A stretch of 54,040 nucleotides of DNA from Clostridia bacterium (GCA_017394205.1 JAFOPS010000052.1:1-54040); one strand, 5' to 3'; shown: positions 1 to 8,079, numbered from the stretch's first letter. Notes: generated from the sequence alone by a model not told the origin. Program-made: numbers and translations.

Positions 1-169
1 ACCTTCGCTACTACCGCCCCTGGCGCACGGCATGGACGTGAAAACGCTCTCTGCCCTATGCGGCCCCCTGGAGAGTGTCGACAGCGCAGAACAGCGGCAC
101 GCCCATCAAACCGGATCTGCAAAAAATGCTGAAAAAATCCCGTCTGCATTGCAGCATGCGGGCTGCTGA
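1..169 (+). pseudogene. decayed C-terminal end of a tyrosine recombinase (integrase)
   Basis: The first 18 bases read TFATTA in frame 1. After one extra C in the C-run at 17-20, frame 2 continues as LAHGMDVKTLSA. Joined, this resembles the catalytic-domain stretch HTFAT...ANGVDVKTLS of phage and ICE integrases. What follows does not continue as the expected LGH...TLxxYxH motif in any frame; frame 2 ends at a TGA at 167-169. It points at a tRNA gene, the classic target of such enzymes. Calling it an integrase relic rests on a short match and is an inference. Confidence 0.4.
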
Positions 170-215
170 CTGACATATTTTCGAGACGGGCCCTCCGTTT
201 GTATGCATATTCGAT

Positions 216-256
216 AAAAACCGCCCCCGAAATCACGAATTTCAGGGGCGGTTTTT
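216..256. terminator. bidirectional intrinsic terminator
   Basis: AAAAACCGCCCC at 216-227 pairs with GGGGCGGTTTTT at 245-256, and the inner arms GAAAT/ATTTC extend the stem. Both ends are T-rich on their own strand, so it can end the tRNA transcript from the right and any integrase-remnant transcript from the left. Confidence 0.8.
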
Positions 257-271
257 GCGCATTGTCAGCGG

Positions 272-342
272 CATTCGGAGTCGAACCGAAACTGTTGTGG
301 TATAAGCACAGTGTTCCCGGACAGCTATGGCCAGAAATGCGT
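272..342 (-). other. tRNA-like relic directly downstream of tRNA-Pro
   Basis: On the minus strand, 290-274 forms a perfect T-arm: 5-bp stem TTCGG/CCGAA around the loop TTCGACT. Four bases before it, 311-295 forms an anticodon-like arm with a 7-base loop CTTATAC that has U33 and A37 in place and would read TAT. Four of its five stem pairs match. No convincing D-arm or acceptor stem is present and no CCA follows. It is probably a decayed tRNA; chance resemblance is possible. Confidence 0.3.
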
Positions 343-418
343 TGGTCCGAGTGGCGCGATTCGAACGCGCGGCCTCCTGCTCCCAAAGCAGGCGCCCTAC
401 CAGCTGGGCTACACCCGG
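343..418 (-). tRNA. tRNA-Pro (anticodon TGG), CCA encoded
   Basis: The minus strand folds into a complete cloverleaf. The acceptor stem CCGGGTG pairs with CACTCGG (one G-U), followed by discriminator A and an encoded CCA at 345-343. The anticodon stem CCTGC/GCAGG carries the loop TTTGGGA, giving anticodon TGG. The T-arm is GCGCG-TTCGAAT-CGCGC. It has its own promoter about 75 bases upstream and is followed at 256-216 by a strong terminator. Confidence 0.97.
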
Positions 419-495
419 ATATTCGATCATTTCGGGATGCGCGGCTCAAGGGGATCCGAAAGAAGAGCGTTCTTCCCGAAAAAGAGCGCAGAAAT

Positions 496-524
496 ATTAT
501 ATATCATTTCCTTTCGCTTGACAA
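496..524 (-). promoter_or_regulatory. promoter of tRNA-Pro
   Basis: Minus strand: -35 TTGTCA (524-519), a 17-bp spacer and -10 TATAAT (501-496). The start point would lie near 490, giving a leader of about 70 bases before the tRNA. The -35 overlaps the -35 of the divergent glyS promoter. Confidence 0.75.
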
Positions 525-544
525 TAGGCGATTTTTTTTATAAT
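518..544 (+). promoter_or_regulatory. promoter of glyS
   Basis: TTGACA at 518-523 and TATAAT at 539-544, both consensus but only 15 bp apart, shorter than the usual 17. The transcript would begin near 551, about 35 bases before the glyS start. Confidence 0.6.
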
Positions 545-584
545 CTATATTTATATGTGATCTTTCAAACCGCAGGAGGCTTTT

Positions 585-1982
585 ATGAATCATACCGACA
601 AGACCATGGACAAGATCGTCGCGCTGTGCAAGGGGCGCGGCTTCATTTTCCCCGGCAGCGAGATCTACGGCGGCCTGGCCAACACCTGGGATTACGGCCC
701 GCTGGGCGCCCGTCTGAAAAACAATGTGAAGGAGACCTGGCGCAAACGCTTTATTCAGGAGCGGCACAACAGCTTTGAGGTGGACGCCGACATTCTGATG
801 CATCCCCGCGTGTGGGAGGCCAGCGGCCATATCGCCAGCTTTTCCGATCCTCTTTTGGACTGTAAGGAGTGCAAAATGCGCATCCGGGCCGACAATCTCA
901 TCGAGGCCTTTGATCCCGAAGCACATCCCGACGCCATGACCAAGGAAGAGATGTTCGACTATATCAAGGCGCACAGCATCCCCTGCCCCCATTGCGGCAA
1001 GCACAATTTTACCGACATCCGCGAGTTCAATCTGATGTTCCAGACCTATCGCGGCGTGACGGCCGACACCAAATCGGTGATCTACCTCCGTCCCGAAAAC
1101 GCTCAGGGCGAATACGTCAACTTCCCCGCCGTCCAGCGCACCATGCGGGCCAAGCTCCCCTTCTCCATCGGGCAGATCGGCAAGGCCTTCCGCAATGAGA
1201 TCACGCCGGGCAACTTCACCTTCCGCACCATCGAATTTGAGCAGATGGAGTTCCAGACCTTCTGCAAGGAAGGCACCGACACCGAGCTCTACGATTATTT
1301 CAAGGCCTACGGGCGGCAGTATTACGAGGATCTGGGCCTGAGTGAGGAACATCTTCGGTACAAGGATCACGAAAAGCTGGCCCACTACGCCAAGGCTGCC
1401 TGCGACATCGAATACCTCTTCCCCTTCGGCTGGGGCGAGATCAACGGCACCCACAACCGCACCGACTTTGACCTGACCCGCCATCAGGAATACAGCGGCC
1501 AGAACATGAGCTATCTGGATCCGGTCACCGGCGAGCGGTTCATTCCCTATATCATCGAATCCACCTACGGCCTCGACCGCACCGTGCTGGCCGTCCTCTG
1601 TGAGGCCTATGACGAAGAGGTCCTGGACGCCGAAAAGAACGACTCCCGTGTGGTGCTCCATCTTCATCCCGCGCTGGCGCCCTTCAAGGCGGCCGTCCTG
1701 CCCCTGAGCAAAAAGCTGGCCGAGCCCGCCATGGCGCTGCGGGACAAGCTGGCCAAATACTTCATGACCGACTACGACGACACCGGCTCCATCGGCAAGC
1801 GTTATCGCCGGGAGGACGAGATCGGCACCCCCTTCTGCGTCACTGTGGACTTCCAGACCGTGGGCGACGAGAACACCCCCGCCGACAACTGCGTTACCGT
1901 GCGCGATCGTGACACCATGGAGCAGGTGCGCATGCCTATGGACGCCCTGCCCGATTATATTCAAAGCAAGATCGGCTTTTGA
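585..1982 (+). CDS. glyS: glycyl-tRNA synthetase, eukaryote-type single-chain
   Basis: Charges tRNA-Gly with glycine in the cytoplasm. At 465 residues this is the homodimeric class II form, not the bacterial alpha/beta tetramer. The N-terminus has the NTWDYGPLG signature (about residues 33-41), class II motif 2 lies around FRNEITPGNFTFR (202-214), and motif 3 is YGLDR near 329. A CxxC pair at 93/96 and another at 134/137 form a likely zinc ribbon inserted in the catalytic core. The C-terminal 100 residues are the anticodon-binding domain. AGGAGG at 574-579 fixes the ATG at 585. It probably shares a transcript with the HIRAN gene 26 bases downstream. Confidence 0.96.
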   Translation: MNHTDKTMDKIVALCKGRGFIFPGSEIYGGLANTWDYGPLGARLKNNVKETWRKRFIQERHNSFEVDADILMHPRVWEASGHIASFSDPLLDCKECKMRIRADNLIEAFDPEAHPDAMTKEEMFDYIKAHSIPCPHCGKHNFTDIREFNLMFQTYRGVTADTKSVIYLRPENAQGEYVNFPAVQRTMRAKLPFSIGQIGKAFRNEITPGNFTFRTIEFEQMEFQTFCKEGTDTELYDYFKAYGRQYYEDLGLSEEHLRYKDHEKLAHYAKAACDIEYLFPFGWGEINGTHNRTDFDLTRHQEYSGQNMSYLDPVTGERFIPYIIESTYGLDRTVLAVLCEAYDEEVLDAEKNDSRVVLHLHPALAPFKAAVLPLSKKLAEPAMALRDKLAKYFMTDYDDTGSIGKRYRREDEIGTPFCVTVDFQTVGDENTPADNCVTVRDRDTMEQVRMPMDALPDYIQSKIGF

Positions 1983-2008
1983 CCGGATACCGAAAGGAGC
2001 GTTTCTCC

Positions 2009-2398
2009 ATGCTGGAGGGCATTTTCGTCACCGTCACGCCCCAGCGCGGGCTGCGCAGCAAGGCGCCCTTCCCCATTGGGGCGGAGCTGCTCTGCTGCAA
2101 GGATCCGCACAACACCTATGACACTGAGGCCATCCGGGTCTTTGCCAAGGGCGGACAGGCCGTGGGTTATATCTCCAACAGCACCAACACCAAGGCAAAC
2201 GGCACCATGTCCGCTGCCCGGGTCTACGATCTGGTGGGCGACCGCTTTATCGTGGAGGTTTGTTTTACCACCCAGACCAAAGTGATCTGCCGCGTTTTGT
2301 GCCGCAGCGTGGACGACGCCGCCACAGCGCTGGAGGATTACCGCCGACCCAAGACGCTGGAGGACGTGTATTCCGAGCAGGCCGGCTCCACAGAATAA
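2009..2398 (+). CDS. stand-alone HIRAN-domain protein
   Basis: A 129-residue protein. Its centre (CCKDPHNTYDTEAIRVF, then GQAVGYISN) matches the HIRAN fold, otherwise found as an accessory DNA-binding module in helicases and nucleases of the HLTF type. Nothing else is fused to it, so any enzymatic partner is encoded elsewhere. A TTG-started extension to 1979 is possible, but GAAAGGAG nine bases before the ATG at 2009 favours the shorter start. It lies 26 bases after glyS and before a strong terminator, so it is probably co-transcribed with glyS. The family assignment is from sequence pattern and the biological role is unknown. Confidence 0.75.
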   Translation: MLEGIFVTVTPQRGLRSKAPFPIGAELLCCKDPHNTYDTEAIRVFAKGGQAVGYISNSTNTKANGTMSAARVYDLVGDRFIVEVCFTTQTKVICRVLCRSVDDAATALEDYRRPKTLEDVYSEQAGSTE

Positions 2399-2410
2399 TC
2401 GATCAAAACC

Positions 2411-2449
2411 AAAGCCCGCCGAAGAACAGCGCTTCTTCGGCGGGCTTTT
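2411..2449. terminator. bidirectional intrinsic terminator
   Basis: AAAGCCCGCCGAAGAA pairs with TTCTTCGGCGGGCTTT around a short loop. It separates the converging glyS/HIRAN unit and the radical SAM gene, with T-rich flanks on both sides. Confidence 0.85.
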
Positions 2450-2460
2450 CTGTTGTCCGA

Positions 2461-3462
2461 TCAAAATCTCCGGGAACCGCTTTGCCGCTCGTCAGTGACG
2501 TCGTAAGGGCGGAGACCGGTTTCAAAAAGGAATTGTTTCTGCCATTTTTGGTAGAGATCACGCTGGCTGTAAAGGCATTCGCCTTGCGGGTCTCCATAGC
2601 GATCCGAAAGCGCCTCTATCGTGGGGACGGTCTGGTAATACGCCTCGTCCAGCGCCTCCAGCGCTGCGATGGTGTCAGCGGGATCCTGCGTCTCCAGATC
2701 GCCGATATTTTCCGGGGTGAGCGAAAGCAGAAGCGTCCGGTTGTCCGCAGGGCGGAAGGCTCCGGGCCGCATCCATTCGGCCTCCGTCCGGAAGGCGTCG
2801 CGGTTGAAACGGGCAGCCACCTCCGGCGGCAGGGTCCTGACGTCCCGCTCCCGCAGGCGGACCGGCTCCAACACCGTTCCGCGTCCCTCGCCGTGAGGCA
2901 CGAAAAAGCGGATCTCCTCCAGCCCTTCGTCCGTAAGCTGCCGCAAAAGATCGCCCGCCTGGGCGGCATTTTCCCGGATCAGCGGTACTCCCGCGCTGAT
3001 CCTCACCCCCGCCGCATGGCAGATGCGAGCGGTGCGGCACAGCAGGTCAAAATCGCCCTTTCGCCCGGCAAAAGCATCGTGATAGGCTTCTGTCCCATAG
3101 AATGTAAAGTTGATATGCTTCACACCGTGTTCCCGCAATCCGGCGATCAGTTTTTTCAGTTCTTCATCGGTTCGGAAGGCCATCCCGTCAAACTGGAGGT
3201 ATTCGCCGCCCACTGAGCCCACAGACCGCATAAAATCCACCGCCTCCAAAAGCCGGGGATGCTCCATGGAATAGCCGAAGGAAAAATGGACGGTCAGGTC
3301 GGGCCGGCTGCTCCGCAGCCAGCCAATGAACCGCTCGGCATAGCGGCGGCTTCTGTCGTAGTCGGCCCCGACGGTGTGTCCGTTCCAGGACAGCAGGCAA
3401 TAGCGGCACCGGTTTCCACAGGGCACACAAAGAGTCTGGATCATGATAGACCGGGTTTTCAT
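2461..3462 (-). CDS. radical SAM protein of unknown substrate
   Basis: A 333-residue protein with the radical SAM cluster motif C15-x3-C19-x2-C22 (CGNRCRYC) near the N-terminus. It should bind a [4Fe-4S] cluster and cleave S-adenosylmethionine. The rest is consistent with the partial TIM barrel of the superfamily. No C-terminal SPASM or second cluster is visible: there is no Cys-rich tail. The start is supported by AAAGGAGG seven bases upstream. It follows the ileS terminator, so is probably transcribed on its own. No precursor peptide or maturation partner is adjacent, so the substrate cannot be named. Confidence 0.85.
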   Translation of the reverse strand: MKTRSIMIQTLCVPCGNRCRYCLLSWNGHTVGADYDRSRRYAERFIGWLRSSRPDLTVHFSFGYSMEHPRLLEAVDFMRSVGSVGGEYLQFDGMAFRTDEELKKLIAGLREHGVKHINFTFYGTEAYHDAFAGRKGDFDLLCRTARICHAAGVRISAGVPLIRENAAQAGDLLRQLTDEGLEEIRFFVPHGEGRGTVLEPVRLRERDVRTLPPEVAARFNRDAFRTEAEWMRPGAFRPADNRTLLLSLTPENIGDLETQDPADTIAALEALDEAYYQTVPTIEALSDRYGDPQGECLYSQRDLYQKWQKQFLFETGLRPYDVTDERQSGSRRF

Positions 3463-3482
3463 ACGCGCCTCCTTTCTGTATA

Positions 3483-3510
3483 AAAAGAGCAGACAACCGT
3501 CTGCTCTTTT
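3483..3510 (-). terminator. terminator of ileS
   Basis: AAAAGAGCAGAC (3483-3494) pairs with GTCTGCTCTTTT (3499-3510) around a 4-base loop. On the minus strand the stem is followed by a T-run, 19 bases after the ileS stop. Confidence 0.85.
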
Positions 3511-3528
3511 GAAAACAGGCCTCGCGGT

Positions 3529-6354
3529 TTACGCCAGCTGCTCTGCCACCACGGCGGCGCAGCGGGCGCAAAGGCCCTCTTCGTTGTCGGTGACGGTGTG
3601 CTTCCAGCAGCGGGGGCATTTGACGCCCTTCGCCTCGGAGACCAGTACACGAACTCCCTCCAGCGGCGTTTCGGCGGCCGTTTCGAAAAGGGTCCTGTCC
3701 TCCACCGACTCAACGTCGGAAACGATGAATACGTCGGCCCACAGGTCGGCAAAGCGCTCCTGAAGCTGCCCCAGGCAGGTCTCGCCCGCGGGACGGTCGG
3801 TGACCAGCGTCACGTGCGCCTCCAGGCTCTTGCCGATGACCTTGGCGGCGCGGACCTCCTCCAGCTTGGCGTTGACGCCGTCGCGGAGCTGGATCAGCAC
3901 GTTCCACTGAAGCATCTCGTCTTCGGAAAGGGCATATTCGTCAAAGGTGCCGTTCATCTCGTTGAGCAGGATGTTCCGCTCGTCATCGCCGGCCTTGTGG
4001 GGCATAGCCAGCCAGATCTCGTCGCAGGTAAAGGCCAGAATGGGGGCAAACAGACGGGTCATGGTGTCCAGCACCAGCCAGAGCGCCGTCTGCGCGCTGC
4101 GGCGGGAAAGGCTGTTTTCGCCGTCGCAATACAGGCGGTCCTTGATGATATCCAGATAGAAGCTGGACAGATCAACCACGCAGAAATCGTTGACTGCGTG
4201 AGAAACCACGTGGAACTCGTAGTTGTCATAAGCCGTCAGCACGCGGCGGGTGAGATCGTTGAGCCGGGTGACCATCCAGCGATCCAGATGGAGCATCTCT
4301 TCGGGGGCCACCGGATGATCGGGATCGAAGCCCACCAGGTTGTCCAGCATGAACTTGGCGGTGTTGCGGAACTTGAGGTAGCTCTGGCTGAGCTGCTTGA
4401 AGATGTTCTCCGAGCACCGCACATCCACATGATAATCCGCCGAACCGGCCCACAGACGCAGCAGATCGGCGCCGTATTTTCCGATCATTTCCTTGGGATC
4501 GACGCCGTTGCCCAGGCTCTTGTGCATGGCGCGGCCCTCGCCGTCCACCGTCCAGCCGTGGGTCAGACACTGCTTGAAGGGCGCGCCCTTGCCCATCGCG
4601 CCGACGGCGGTGAGCATGGACGACTGAAACCATCCGCGATACTGATCCAGACCTTCGATATACAGATCAGCAGGCCAGAAGCCCTGATCCCGCTTCATGG
4701 AAGCGAAATGGCTGGAGCCGGAATCGAACCATCCGTCCAGCGTGTCGGTCTCCTTTTCAAACCCGGCGGCCTTGCCGCAGTGCGGGCAGGTGAAGCCGGC
4801 GGGCAGAAGCTCCTCGGCGGTGTGGAGGAACCAGGCGTTGGAGCCTTCGGCTTCAAAACGCTTGGAAATCGCGTTGATGGTCTCATCAGTGACGATGGGC
4901 TCGCCGCAATCTTTGCAATAAAACACGGGGATGGGCAGGCCCCACTTGCGTTGGCGGGAAATGCACCAGTCGGCCCGCTCGCGGATCATGGAGATGATGC
5001 GGTCCTTGCCCCACTCGGGCACCCAGCGCACCTCGTCGCAGGCCTTGACGGCCTCGTCCTTAAAGGCGTCCACCGAGCAGAACCACTGGGGCGTGGCCCG
5101 GAAGATGATGGGCTTTTTGCAGCGCCAGCAGTGCGGATAGGAGTGCACGATGTCCTCGCTGGCCAGCAGCGCGCCCAGCTCCCGCAGACGGGGCAGAACA
5201 TAATCGTTGGCCTTGGAGATGTGCACGCCGTTAAAGGCGTCGTCGGTCATGACGCCCCGCTCGTTCACCGGGACGGGGACGCCGATGTGGGTCTTGCCTG
5301 TGCGGTCGTAAGTCTGGCAGATAAAAAAGTCCTCGGCGCCGAAGCCGGGCGCGGTGTGGACACAGCCGGAGCCTGCGTCCAGCGTGACGTGGTCGCCGTT
5401 GAGGACCACGGACTCGATATCGGGCAGCAGCGGATGCTGCGCCGTCATCAGCTCAAACTCGCTGCCGGGCAGCTTCGCCAACACGGTATAGTCCTCGATG
5501 CCGGCGGCCTTGCAGACGCTCTCGGCCAGCTGGGACGCCACGATATAGACTTCACCGCAGGGCACCTGCACCAGGCTGTAATCCAAATTGGCGTTGAGGC
5601 AGATGGCCCGGTTGCCTGGCAGCGTCCAGGGGGTGGTGGTCCAAATGACGAAATAGAGCTTGTTCAGATCGCAATACTGCGCCAGCTTGCCCTTGTCGTC
5701 CTTGACGGCAAACTTGACGAACACGGTGGTGCAGGGGTCGTCCTGATACTCGATCTCGGCCTCAGCCAGCGCCGTTTCGTCGGAATAGCACCAATAAACG
5801 GGTTTTTTCCCTTTATAGATATAGCCCTTTTTGAACATCTCGCCGAAGATCTTGACCTCTTCCGCCTCAAAGGTGGGATTCATGGTCTTGTAGGGATGTT
5901 CCCAATCGCCGATGACGCCCATGCGCTTGAAGCCCTCCATCTGCACGTCGATGTAGTGCTGGGCGAACTCCTGGCAGGCCGAGCGGAACTCGGCGGGGGC
6001 CATCTCTTTATGGTTGAGCTTATTCTTCTTGATGATCGCGGACTCGATGGGCATACCGTGATTGTCCCAGCCGGGGATATAGGGGGTATCGTATCCGCGC
6101 ATGGCGTAAGAACGGATGATAAAATCCTTCAGTGCCTTGTTGAGGGCATGGCCCATATGCAGATCGCCGTTGGAAAAGGGCGGGCCGTCGTGCAGGCTGA
6201 AGCGGGGCTTGCCCTCCTGCTTTTTCCGCAGCAGGCGGTAAACGTCGATCTTCTGCCAGTGCTCCAGCATCTCGGGCTCGCGCATGGGCAGCCCGGCCCG
6301 CATGGGAAAGCCGCTTTTCGGCATGTTCAGCGTAGCTTTATAATCCTGTGCCAT
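3529..6354 (-). CDS. ileS: isoleucyl-tRNA synthetase
   Basis: A 941-residue class Ia enzyme that attaches isoleucine to tRNA-Ile and edits valine. The HIGH box is H66-M-G-H69. The CP1 editing region follows, with WTTTPWTLPGN. The usual KMSKS loop is replaced by A609-M-H-K-S (AMHKSLGN), keeping the second lysine. The C-terminus has a zinc site, C913/C916 and C929/C932. It is last in the sepF-yggT-divIVA-ileS series. The 153 bases between divIVA and ileS contain several GC-rich hairpins (for example 6376-6398 and 6430-6445) but no T-box specifier or antiterminator sequence that I can recognise. Confidence 0.97.
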   Translation of the reverse strand: MAQDYKATLNMPKSGFPMRAGLPMREPEMLEHWQKIDVYRLLRKKQEGKPRFSLHDGPPFSNGDLHMGHALNKALKDFIIRSYAMRGYDTPYIPGWDNHGMPIESAIIKKNKLNHKEMAPAEFRSACQEFAQHYIDVQMEGFKRMGVIGDWEHPYKTMNPTFEAEEVKIFGEMFKKGYIYKGKKPVYWCYSDETALAEAEIEYQDDPCTTVFVKFAVKDDKGKLAQYCDLNKLYFVIWTTTPWTLPGNRAICLNANLDYSLVQVPCGEVYIVASQLAESVCKAAGIEDYTVLAKLPGSEFELMTAQHPLLPDIESVVLNGDHVTLDAGSGCVHTAPGFGAEDFFICQTYDRTGKTHIGVPVPVNERGVMTDDAFNGVHISKANDYVLPRLRELGALLASEDIVHSYPHCWRCKKPIIFRATPQWFCSVDAFKDEAVKACDEVRWVPEWGKDRIISMIRERADWCISRQRKWGLPIPVFYCKDCGEPIVTDETINAISKRFEAEGSNAWFLHTAEELLPAGFTCPHCGKAAGFEKETDTLDGWFDSGSSHFASMKRDQGFWPADLYIEGLDQYRGWFQSSMLTAVGAMGKGAPFKQCLTHGWTVDGEGRAMHKSLGNGVDPKEMIGKYGADLLRLWAGSADYHVDVRCSENIFKQLSQSYLKFRNTAKFMLDNLVGFDPDHPVAPEEMLHLDRWMVTRLNDLTRRVLTAYDNYEFHVVSHAVNDFCVVDLSSFYLDIIKDRLYCDGENSLSRRSAQTALWLVLDTMTRLFAPILAFTCDEIWLAMPHKAGDDERNILLNEMNGTFDEYALSEDEMLQWNVLIQLRDGVNAKLEEVRAAKVIGKSLEAHVTLVTDRPAGETCLGQLQERFADLWADVFIVSDVESVEDRTLFETAAETPLEGVRVLVSEAKGVKCPRCWKHTVTDNEEGLCARCAAVVAEQLA

Positions 6355-6507
6355 TCTTCTTTATCTCCTTGCCGCGCGGAACGGCTGCCGCTCCGCGGAA
6401 ATGATGGGTCCTATTCAAGGGCAAAGGCAGCGGGCAGATGCCCGCCGCCGAAACGTTCCGCAGCGCCGGCCGGGGCCGGGCGGCTGCAGGTCGGAAACAA
6501 AAACGGC

Positions 6508-7308
6508 TTATTTGTCGTCCTCGTCCTCTTCAAAGTTTTTCCCGAAGCGAAGGTCGTCGAAATCGAACCGCGGCTTGGGGGTGTAGGGGCTGTCGCCGTA
6601 AATACGGGCGGTGTCGCTCTTGGGGTCGGGGGCAAAGGGATCGTCTTCCGCCGGGGTCGCCGGCTCGTCCAGCGCTTCGGCCGGCTCCTCCGCCTGCCGG
6701 TTTACCGCGGTAAAGACCTGGGTCTCGTCGGCCGCGGGCGCGGCGTGCTCCTCCTGAACAGGAGCGGCGCGGAAAACCTGCGTTTCATCCGCAGCGGGCG
6801 TGAGGGGCGATGCAGGCACCTCCTGCGCGGGGCGCGCCTCGGCAGCTCCCGCATCCTCCGACATTTCCAGGACCTGCTCCATCTGGCGGATCCCCTGCTC
6901 CATGGCCTTGCGGATGCGAACGGCGTAGGCGGCATTGGCCTTTTTGGCCGCCTCCAGCTGACGCCGGGCCTCTTCGGTGGCGTCCTGAATATCCACCGCC
7001 TGACGGGAGGCCGCCGTGCGGGCGTCCCGAAGGATGCGCTCGGCCTCGGCCTCGGCACGGCTGACGGTATCCTTGGCGGACATCTGGGCGTTATACAGCG
7101 TCTTGCGCAGGTCCTCGTCCACGGCGCGGTATTCCTCCAGCTTATCCACCAGCACGCGCATCTTTGCCTTCAGCGCGGCATTTTCCTTGTAAAGGGAGGA
7201 ATAGTCGTTGAGCACTACGTCCAGAAACTGGTCGATCTGCCCCATATCATAGCCGCCGAATACGGCTTTTTCAAATTTTTGATCCTGAATCTCCTGCGGT
7301 GTAAGCAT
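6508..7308 (-). CDS. divIVA: DivIVA-family cell-division/polarity protein
   Basis: A 266-residue protein. It begins with the DivIVA membrane-curvature-binding N-terminus (LTPQEIQDQKFEKAVFGGYD, residues 2-21). A long coiled coil of charged heptads (about 35-175) follows, rich in Ala/Glu/Arg. The C-terminal tail is acidic and low-complexity (VPASP, DETQVF twice), ending in KNFEEDEDDK. DivIVA marks septa and poles and recruits division or wall-synthesis partners. The gene sits 26 bases after yggT, downstream of sepF, the usual Firmicutes division cluster. The repeated DETQVF element in the tail is a small local duplication. Confidence 0.93.
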   Translation of the reverse strand: MLTPQEIQDQKFEKAVFGGYDMGQIDQFLDVVLNDYSSLYKENAALKAKMRVLVDKLEEYRAVDEDLRKTLYNAQMSAKDTVSRAEAEAERILRDARTAASRQAVDIQDATEEARRQLEAAKKANAAYAVRIRKAMEQGIRQMEQVLEMSEDAGAAEARPAQEVPASPLTPAADETQVFRAAPVQEEHAAPAADETQVFTAVNRQAEEPAEALDEPATPAEDDPFAPDPKSDTARIYGDSPYTPKPRFDFDDLRFGKNFEEDEDDK

Positions 7309-7334
7309 AGTTTACCCCCTCTTGATATCGGCGC

Positions 7335-7601
7335 TCAAAGCAGCCCGCGTACAAGGCTCAGAACGAGCCATGCCGCCAAAAAAGAAAGATCCAAAGGAAA
7401 CCGGTCCATCCCGGGGATCTTGCAGAGCAGCCTCCGGAAGGGATCGACGACCGGGTCCACCAAAGAACATACGACCTGATAAGCCCGGGTGTTCCGCAGT
7501 TGCGGGATCCACGACATGACCGCCATGACCAGCATCAAAAGCTGCAGACAGTCGAGCAGCAGGATCACCACCCGGCGGACCATATACGTTATGCCAAACA
7601 A
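7335..7601 (-). CDS. yggT: YggT-family membrane protein
   Basis: An 88-residue integral membrane protein with two hydrophobic segments (about 8-30 and 68-87). The family pattern SWIP...RNTRAYQVV...DPVVDPFRRLL is present in the loop between them. The biochemical role of YggT is not settled; it is recurrently encoded between sepF and divIVA and thought to contribute to envelope or division functions. It lies 13 bases after sepF. Confidence 0.9.
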   Translation of the reverse strand: MFGITYMVRRVVILLLDCLQLLMLVMAVMSWIPQLRNTRAYQVVCSLVDPVVDPFRRLLCKIPGMDRFPLDLSFLAAWLVLSLVRGLL

Positions 7602-7614
7602 ATGGAACCTCCGA

Positions 7615-8079
7615 TCAGATGTACAGGCCGTTGTTTTCCAGCTCGTCGATCAGGTCGCCCAGAATGTCCACGTTATACGGCGTGATGATAAAGGTGCTGT
7701 TGGCCACCTTTTTGATCTTGCCATCCTGCGCGTAGGTCACGCCGCTGAGAAAGTCCACCAGCCGGCGGGCCACGTCCTTGTTGGTCTGCTCCAGATTGAG
7801 CACGACGGTGCGCTTTTCCCGCAGATGGTCGGCCACGTCCACGGCGTTTTCAAACTTCTCGGGCTTGACCAGCACCACCGAGAGCTGCGTGGTGGCATTG
7901 ATGTTGACCACCTTATTGCTGCCGGAGCTGCGGCGGAAATCGGTCATGGGGATGCTGTTGTCCTCTTCGGTCTTCACGGCGCGGCTGCGTCCGGGATTGC
8001 CGACGGCTTCCAGCTCTTCCTCTTCGTCTTCCTCATCCTCGCCCTTGGCCCAGCGCTTGAGATCGTCCATAAAACTCAT
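7615..8079 (-). CDS. sepF: cell-division protein SepF
   Basis: A 154-residue protein starting MSFMDDLKRWAKG, the amphipathic membrane-binding helix of SepF. An acidic linker (about 15-28) follows, then the SepF core fold (VNINATTQLSVVLVKPEKFENA...). SepF polymerises and anchors FtsZ to the membrane. The reading frame is open further upstream, but AAAGGAG eight bases before the ATG at 8079 and the promoter ending near 8160 support the shorter start. It heads the sepF-yggT-divIVA-ileS unit. Confidence 0.93.
   Translation of the reverse strand: MSFMDDLKRWAKGEDEEDEEEELEAVGNPGRSRAVKTEEDNSIPMTDFRRSSGSNKVVNINATTQLSVVLVKPEKFENAVDVADHLREKRTVVLNLEQTNKDVARRLVDFLSGVTYAQDGKIKKVANSTFIITPYNVDILGDLIDELENNGLYI

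Noticed and set aside
6355..6507. T-box riboswitch ahead of ileS
   Set aside because: The gap has GC-rich hairpins but no T-box core sequence (AGGGTGGNACCGCG) on the minus strand, and ileS is cotranscribed with divIVA.
3598..7479. 1293-codon open frame on the plus strand opposite ileS and divIVA
   Set aside because: It is a GC-driven antisense shadow of two certain genes: no ribosome site, and no recognisable domain. The similar 1180-codon frame at 34394-37936 opposite smc is rejected for the same reason.
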